Shown here: one piece after another, positions 30,392 to 33,329 of the stretch
Layout: the number at the start of each line of letters is the position of its first letter
How positions within the stretch are numbered: position 1 is the stretch's first letter
From: Chloroflexota bacterium
Lineage (GTDB): Bacteria; Chloroflexota; Anaerolineae; Anaerolineales; UBA11579
Length of the DNA stretch: 33,329 bases
Assembly: GCA_009391835.1 (NCBI GenBank)
Contig: QWJF01000016.1
Location: 1 to 33,329 of the forward strand
Direction: 5' to 3'
Notes under the pieces: model-generated
The model's database searches: none
Told to the model about the DNA's origin: nothing
What the model saw: the letters and a program-made list of their open reading frames with translations, nothing else
Translations under genes and position numbers: made by a program

Positions 30392-30487
30392 ATGGCGATT
30401 GTCAGCCACGTTGAGCGGACTGCCATTACGCTTATGCTGCCTGAATGGCGCACGGATGTGAATGGGATTTGGGCGGTGGGCAAATAA
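30392..30487 (+). pseudogene. In-frame C-terminal continuation of the phosphatidyltransferase
   Basis: Immediately after the TGA the same frame reads ATG and continues with IVSHVERTAITLMLPEWRTDV before TAA at 30485. The pattern SHVExxAITLxLPEWRxDV looks like the conserved C-terminal end of this transferase family. It is too short and too family-like to be a separate gene. Reinitiation at the abutting ATG (TGAATG) or stop read-through could still produce it. Confidence 0.55.
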
Positions 30488-30497
30488 AGCTGGGATG

Positions 30498-30521
30498 CCT
30501 TGTTTCTTTTGTGTAACAAGG
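30498..30521. other. Weak hairpin between convergent genes
   Basis: CCTTGTT and AACAAGG pair perfectly around a 10-nt loop, with no T-run on either side. It may be a weak transcription stop between the transferase and lipoprotein B. Confidence 0.35.
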
Positions 30522-30532
30522 AAGCACTTAAT

Positions 30533-31297
30533 TTACTGAGGCCAGGGAATGCTGACCCAACGGGTGTAGCCGTGTTTATCAGACCCAAAGGCGCGACCGC
30601 GCGAGGGTTCGTTGCAGGTCTGCTCGTCCTGGAATTCAATGGAGGCGGCATTGGTGCTGTAGGCTCGGAAAACTTGCTGGCCGTTTAGGCAGATCCAAAC
30701 CTCTACCAAGTATTTATCCTGAAGTGATTGATCGCCAGGCAACCAATCAAAGGGCTGCCATTGAGCGGTAACGAGGTTTCCGCTGCGGCGAGCCGAAACG
30801 CCACTGAGCGGCGGATAGGGTTGGGTGGTAAAGGGGAGCACCAGATGGGGGTTGTCGATGGGCAGGATTTGAGCACGGTCGCCGCCAAGGTCAATGAGTT
30901 CCTGCGATACCCAGCAATTGAGTTCCGGGCGGGTGGCCGTGTGGAGAAACCACCAGTTTTCGTTAAGCTCCATATGGCCAAGGATCTCGACGATAACACC
31001 CTGATAGAGGGTGGTGCGCAGCAGGTAACCGCCACCGGGGCCAAAACGGCAGGAAGCCTGGGCGACATTAATTAGCCCCCACACATAGTCTGGTGTGGGG
31101 GTGGCTGATATGGTGGGGGTAGCTGTGATGGTGGGAGTGGCCGTTTCTGTTGGGGTTGGGGTACGCGTGGGGGTTGGCGTGTTGGTTGGCGTGGTGGAGG
31201 ATGTTGGGGTAGACGGAGTGGTTGCTGGTGCGCAGGCGGCAAAGGCAACGCCTGCGAGAACGATGAGGAGGGAATATCGGAGACGGCTAGCTCGCAT
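30533..31297 (-). CDS. Thr/Pro-linker lipoprotein, paralogue B
   Basis: 254 residues with the same plan as paralogue A: lipobox FAAC (Cys22), a long Thr/Pro linker (about 24-68) built from TPTPT-like repeats, an SH3b-like domain (VAQASCRFGPGGGYLLRTTLYQGVIVEILG), and a fibronectin-III-like domain (GVSARRSGNLVTAQWQPF...YLVEVWICLNGQQVF). It ends GYTRWVSIPWP. Shared positions include the Cys of the SH3b start, a Cys-Trp-Val motif and the Cys pair of the second domain (possible disulfides). No Shine-Dalgarno site; the upstream GCGGTAAAAT is identical to that of paralogue A and ends 6 nt before the ATG, suggesting co-regulated leaderless transcripts. Function unknown. Confidence 0.8.
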   Translation of the reverse strand: MRASRLRYSLLIVLAGVAFAACAPATTPSTPTSSTTPTNTPTPTRTPTPTETATPTITATPTISATPTPDYVWGLINVAQASCRFGPGGGYLLRTTLYQGVIVEILGHMELNENWWFLHTATRPELNCWVSQELIDLGGDRAQILPIDNPHLVLPFTTQPYPPLSGVSARRSGNLVTAQWQPFDWLPGDQSLQDKYLVEVWICLNGQQVFRAYSTNAASIEFQDEQTCNEPSRGRAFGSDKHGYTRWVSIPWPQ

Positions 31298-31303
31298 GGA
31301 ATG

Positions 31304-31309
31304 ATTTTA
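31304..31309 (-). promoter_or_regulatory. -10-like box 6 nt before lipoprotein B start
   Basis: TAAAAT on the minus strand inside GCGGTAAAATC, the same 11 bases as in front of lipoprotein A. Confidence 0.5.
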
Positions 31310-31406
31310 CCGCGAGAGCATCAGTCCGAGACGAGCTTGAGGTGCATGGCGCGGGCTTGGGTGCAAGGGTTCTGGGTAGGTGAATTATGAGTAGAAGATT
31401 GGTGGT

Positions 31407-31434
31407 TTGGTGGATTCGGCGTTTTATCCATAGT
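31407..31434 (+). promoter_or_regulatory. Tentative cold-shock gene promoter with long leader
   Basis: TTGGTG, 16-nt spacer, CATAGT. If correct, the cold-shock mRNA has a leader of about 105 nt containing a small hairpin (GTAGC-ATTTC-GCTAC, 31438-31452). The rest of the 247-bp gap upstream of the gene shows nothing recognisable. Confidence 0.3.
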
Positions 31435-31544
31435 GTGGTAGCATTTCGCTACTAGTTCAAGAGAAGTTCTGAAGTTGGGGGCGCTTTACTCGATTTGGAA
31501 CCAATGCTTGACCGAGAATCTGTACGAAAGGAGTTCCAAATCTT

Positions 31545-31754
31545 ATGACTGAGAAAGTCCAAGGGACCGTTAAATGGTTCAATGGCTCGAAGGGCTTCGG
31601 CTTCATCGAGCGCGAGGGCGGCGAAGATGTGTTTGTTCACTACAGCGCTGTCCAGGGCGACGGCTTCCGCAACCTGAATGATGGTGATCGCGTGGAGTTT
31701 GTTGTTGTCCAGGGCCAGAAAGGCCCGCAGGCTCAAGACGTCGTCGTTCTTTAA
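31545..31754 (+). CDS. Cold-shock domain protein (CspA family)
   Basis: 69 residues, a single cold-shock domain with the usual family length. RNP1 is KGFGFI (16-21) and RNP2 VFVHY (29-33); the N-terminal [12 protein letters not shown] and the C-terminal [10 protein letters not shown] are standard. It binds single-stranded RNA or DNA as a chaperone that melts mRNA structure. An AAAGGAG site lies 11 nt before the ATG, rather far. Long structured leaders are common in this family and may tune expression with temperature; the leader here is long, but its role is inferred. A short hairpin covers the stop codon and a strong terminator follows. Confidence 0.95.
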   Translation: MTEKVQGTVKWFNGSKGFGFIEREGGEDVFVHYSAVQGDGFRNLNDGDRVEFVVVQGQKGPQAQDVVVL

Positions 31755-31760
31755 ACGACG
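31742..31760 (+). other. Hairpin across the cold-shock gene stop codon
   Basis: CGTCGTT and AACGACG form a perfect 7-bp stem with a 5-nt loop that includes the first part of the TAA region. It precedes the main terminator by 16 nt. Confidence 0.5.
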
Positions 31761-31776
31761 TTTCAACGAGTTTGAT

Positions 31777-31808
31777 AAAGGACCCGGCTTAGGCCGGGTC
31801 CTTTTTTT
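31777..31808. terminator. Strong terminator after the cold-shock gene
   Basis: A perfect 12-bp stem (AAAGGACCCGGC with its complement) around TTAG, followed by a T-run. It can also serve the convergent GGDEF gene on the other strand. Confidence 0.9.
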
Positions 31809-31846
31809 ATTTGCGGGAAAGAAAGCTGGAGAGTGGGCGGTTGTGA

Positions 31847-32731
31847 TTAGCGGGATAGGTTCTTTTCGTTTTTGACCGCATAAAGCCGTTTATCGGCCTC
31901 GGAAATCAGCAGATCGAGAGAGAAGGGTTCTCCCGAGGGGAGACAAACTACGCCCGCGCTATAGGCGAGGGGATGATCACTGTTGCGCTGGTCGTTAAAT
32001 TCGGCCACGTGCTTATCAAGACGTTTCAACTGTTTCTTAGAATCCGCGTCAGCGGAAATAATCGCTAGCACTGCAAACTCGTCTCCACCTAAACGGCAAA
32101 TAATATCGGAGCCTCTGAAGTTTGCGTTGAGGGTCTCGGCAAAGGCGATGAGGAATTCGTCCCCGACTTGATGGCCGGAGGTGTCGTTGGTTTCCTTGAA
32201 TTTATCCAAATCCATCAGGAAGAGGCAGAGTAGGGCTTCTTCTCTTTGGGCCACGCGCCAATGTTGCTCGCTGAGCGCAATCAGGCCGCGACGATTGTGG
32301 AGGCCGGTTAGCTGATCTGTCATGGACAGATCCTGAAGATATTTTAGTTGGGAATACTGGGACAGTGAATAGCGTATGGAGCGATCCAACTGTTTGTAGG
32401 TCAGTGTGTTTTTGTCCAGGTAGGCGGTGGCGCCTAATTCCATGGCCTGGGTATCAATCGAATAATCCCCAGCACCGGTCAACAAAATGACGGGAAGCGA
32501 GGAGCCTTTGTCGCGTAGGGTAGTGAGTAGATCTAAGCCGGTTTTTCCCCCCAGATGGTAATCCAAAATAATTACGTCGTGGTTGCCGTTGCTTGCGAGT
32601 TGTAAGCCCTTTTCATATTCCGGAAGCCACTCCAGGGTGTACTTGTTTTCGGGCGATTCTTCGAGGATATCTCTGACGATTAAATAATCATCCTCGTCGT
32701 CATCCACCATGAGTATTTTTACTGAATCCAC
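31847..32731 (-). CDS. Response regulator with diguanylate cyclase (GGDEF) output
   Basis: 294 residues. The receiver domain (1-120) has acidic residues Asp10-Asp12, phosphoacceptor Asp57 (VIILDYHL) and the conserved Thr (LLTGA) and Lys (YLDKN). The GGDEF domain (about 130-290) has the intact active motif LGGDEFAVL (215-219 GGDEF) and the inhibitory I-site RGSD (206-209) five residues before it. It is therefore expected to make cyclic di-GMP from GTP with product inhibition, switched by phosphorylation. The start is GTG at 32731, preceded by GAGGAC about 11 nt upstream. It is 6 nt downstream of a second receiver gene, so the two are co-expressed. No histidine kinase is present in the window. 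Confidence 0.92.
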   Translation of the reverse strand: MDSVKILMVDDDEDDYLIVRDILEESPENKYTLEWLPEYEKGLQLASNGNHDVIILDYHLGGKTGLDLLTTLRDKGSSLPVILLTGAGDYSIDTQAMELGATAYLDKNTLTYKQLDRSIRYSLSQYSQLKYLQDLSMTDQLTGLHNRRGLIALSEQHWRVAQREEALLCLFLMDLDKFKETNDTSGHQVGDEFLIAFAETLNANFRGSDIICRLGGDEFAVLAIISADADSKKQLKRLDKHVAEFNDQRNSDHPLAYSAGVVCLPSGEPFSLDLLISEADKRLYAVKNEKNLSR

Positions 32732-32737
32732 TGATTT

Positions 32738-33175
32738 TTAGTCCTCAGGTAGGGTGACAATGCCAAACCAGTAGGAGCCCAGCATGCGCATGGTTTCGAC
32801 CAGGGCTTCGAAGGTTACTGGTTTGGTGATAAAGGAGTTGACGCCCAATTCGTAGGTCTTGAGCACATCCTCATTGGCTTTTGAGGTGGTGAGGACGACT
32901 ACGGGAATGTTGCGGATTTCGGGATCGTTTTTGATTTCGGCAAGAGCTTCCCGGCCATCTTTCTTGGGCATGTTTAGATCCAGCAAAATCAAGCCTGGCC
33001 GTGGAAACTTTTCTTTGTCGGTAAATTTTCCACGGCTCTTCAAATAGTCGAGGAGTTGTTCACCATTTTCGACAAAACGAACCGAGTTGGCTAAGCGCGC
33101 CTCATCGAGCGCTTCTTGCGCAATAAGGCGATCGTCTCGGTCGTCGTCGGCGATCAGGATAGTGATGGCTTGCAT
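32738..33175 (-). CDS. Single-domain response regulator (Rcp1/CheY-like)
   Basis: 145 residues, a receiver domain only. Acidic pocket Asp10-Asp12, phosphoacceptor Asp66 in LILLDLNMPKKDG, switch Thr in VVVLTTS and Lys in FITKPV are all present. The long alpha-beta insertion before the phosphoacceptor (SRGKFTDKEKFPRP) is typical of the Rcp1 group, which often works with phytochrome or hybrid kinases. ATG at 33175 is chosen; a longer frame to 33262 would translate an AT-rich promoter-like stretch. No convincing ribosome binding site is seen. It probably passes or sinks phosphate for the GGDEF regulator directly downstream. It is divergent from the Lys/Arg-rich gene at the window edge. Confidence 0.9.
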   Translation of the reverse strand: MQAITILIADDDRDDRLIAQEALDEARLANSVRFVENGEQLLDYLKSRGKFTDKEKFPRPGLILLDLNMPKKDGREALAEIKNDPEIRNIPVVVLTTSKANEDVLKTYELGVNSFITKPVTFEALVETMRMLGSYWFGIVTLPED

Positions 33176-33273
33176 GTGGCTGTAACTCGTCAGAGGTGAT
33201 TGGACAAAATTAGCGAAAAAATAGTGGAGACTTTTTAGCCGCAAAAGAGTTAAATAATACAAGGAGAACTCAA

Positions 33274-33329
33274 ATGGCTAAGAAGAAAAGTAATGCGGAT
33301 TCAACGGTACGGCGGATACGTCGGCAAAC
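33274..33329 (+). CDS. Lys/Arg-rich protein, 3'-truncated by window edge
   Basis: ATG at 33274 follows AAGGAG with 7-nt spacing, an excellent site. The visible 18 codons encode MAKKKSNADSTVRRIRRQ, and the frame is open at the end of the window. The basic start suggests a nucleic-acid-binding protein or a membrane protein with a charged N-terminus. No family can be assigned from this fragment. It is divergent from the response regulator gene, with an AT-rich 98-bp gap. Confidence 0.6.
   Translation, partial: MAKKKSNADSTVRRIRRQ

Overview
This 33.3 kb window is ordinary bacterial chromosome with densely packed genes on both strands. No rRNA, tRNA, CRISPR array, phage or transposase was found. 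Gene content and style point to a Chloroflexota bacterium, probably Anaerolineae-like: tandem BMP lipoproteins with a Nup-type nucleoside ABC importer, Thr/Pro-rich lipoproteins, an LCP protein and many genes without a Shine-Dalgarno site. That taxonomic call is inference.

Layout. 1-6.2 kb (+): a truncated and a complete BMP-family binding protein, then an ATPase and two permeases (nucleoside-type uptake). 6.2-9.7 kb: a CPA1 cation/proton antiporter (-) divergent from a CBS-pair protein and an ArsB/NhaD-type transporter (+). 9.8-11.9 kb (+): a DUF4260 membrane protein and an ABC-F protein that appears to start at ATT. 11.9-18.4 kb: MurJ (-), then a two-subunit ABC exporter with one degenerate ATP site and an LCP protein (+). 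18.4-20.8 kb (+): a 19-residue basic micro-gene, adenosine deaminase, a RidA remnant and a frameshifted SDR epimerase. 20.9-24.05 kb (-): a zinc metallopeptidase, an S41 peptidase, a small membrane protein and a pyrimidine 5'-nucleotidase-like HAD protein. 24.1-28.9 kb (-): an ABC-2 type transporter, a GT1 glycosyltransferase, a frameshifted CDF metal exporter and an MntR/DtxR-like metalloregulator. 29.1-31.3 kb: two paralogous lipoproteins (-) flanking a CDP-alcohol phosphatidyltransferase interrupted by a TGA (+). 31.5 kb to the end: a cold-shock protein (+), a receiver-GGDEF protein and a receiver protein (-), and the start of a Lys/Arg-rich protein (+).

How the parts may work together. 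The strongest regulatory signal is an identical 18-bp palindrome, ATTTAG-N6-CTAAAT. It overlaps the -10 box of the metalloregulator gene and, 3 kb away, the -10 box of the ABC-2 transporter operon. This suggests a small metal-responsive regulon: autoregulated regulator, CDF exporter, glycosyltransferase and ABC-2 transporter. A second window-wide pattern is a -10-like hexamer ending exactly 6 nt before the ATG of five genes, with three looser cases. This is the signature of leaderless mRNAs. Purine/pyrimidine genes (nucleoside importer, adenosine deaminase, 5'-nucleotidase-like HAD) hint at nucleoside salvage. MurJ, LCP and S41 peptidase genes serve the envelope.

Four genes carry apparent disruptions: the RidA remnant, the epimerase and CDF frameshifts, and the internal TGA in the CDP-alcohol transferase. 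They are either real decay or consensus errors in the assembly.
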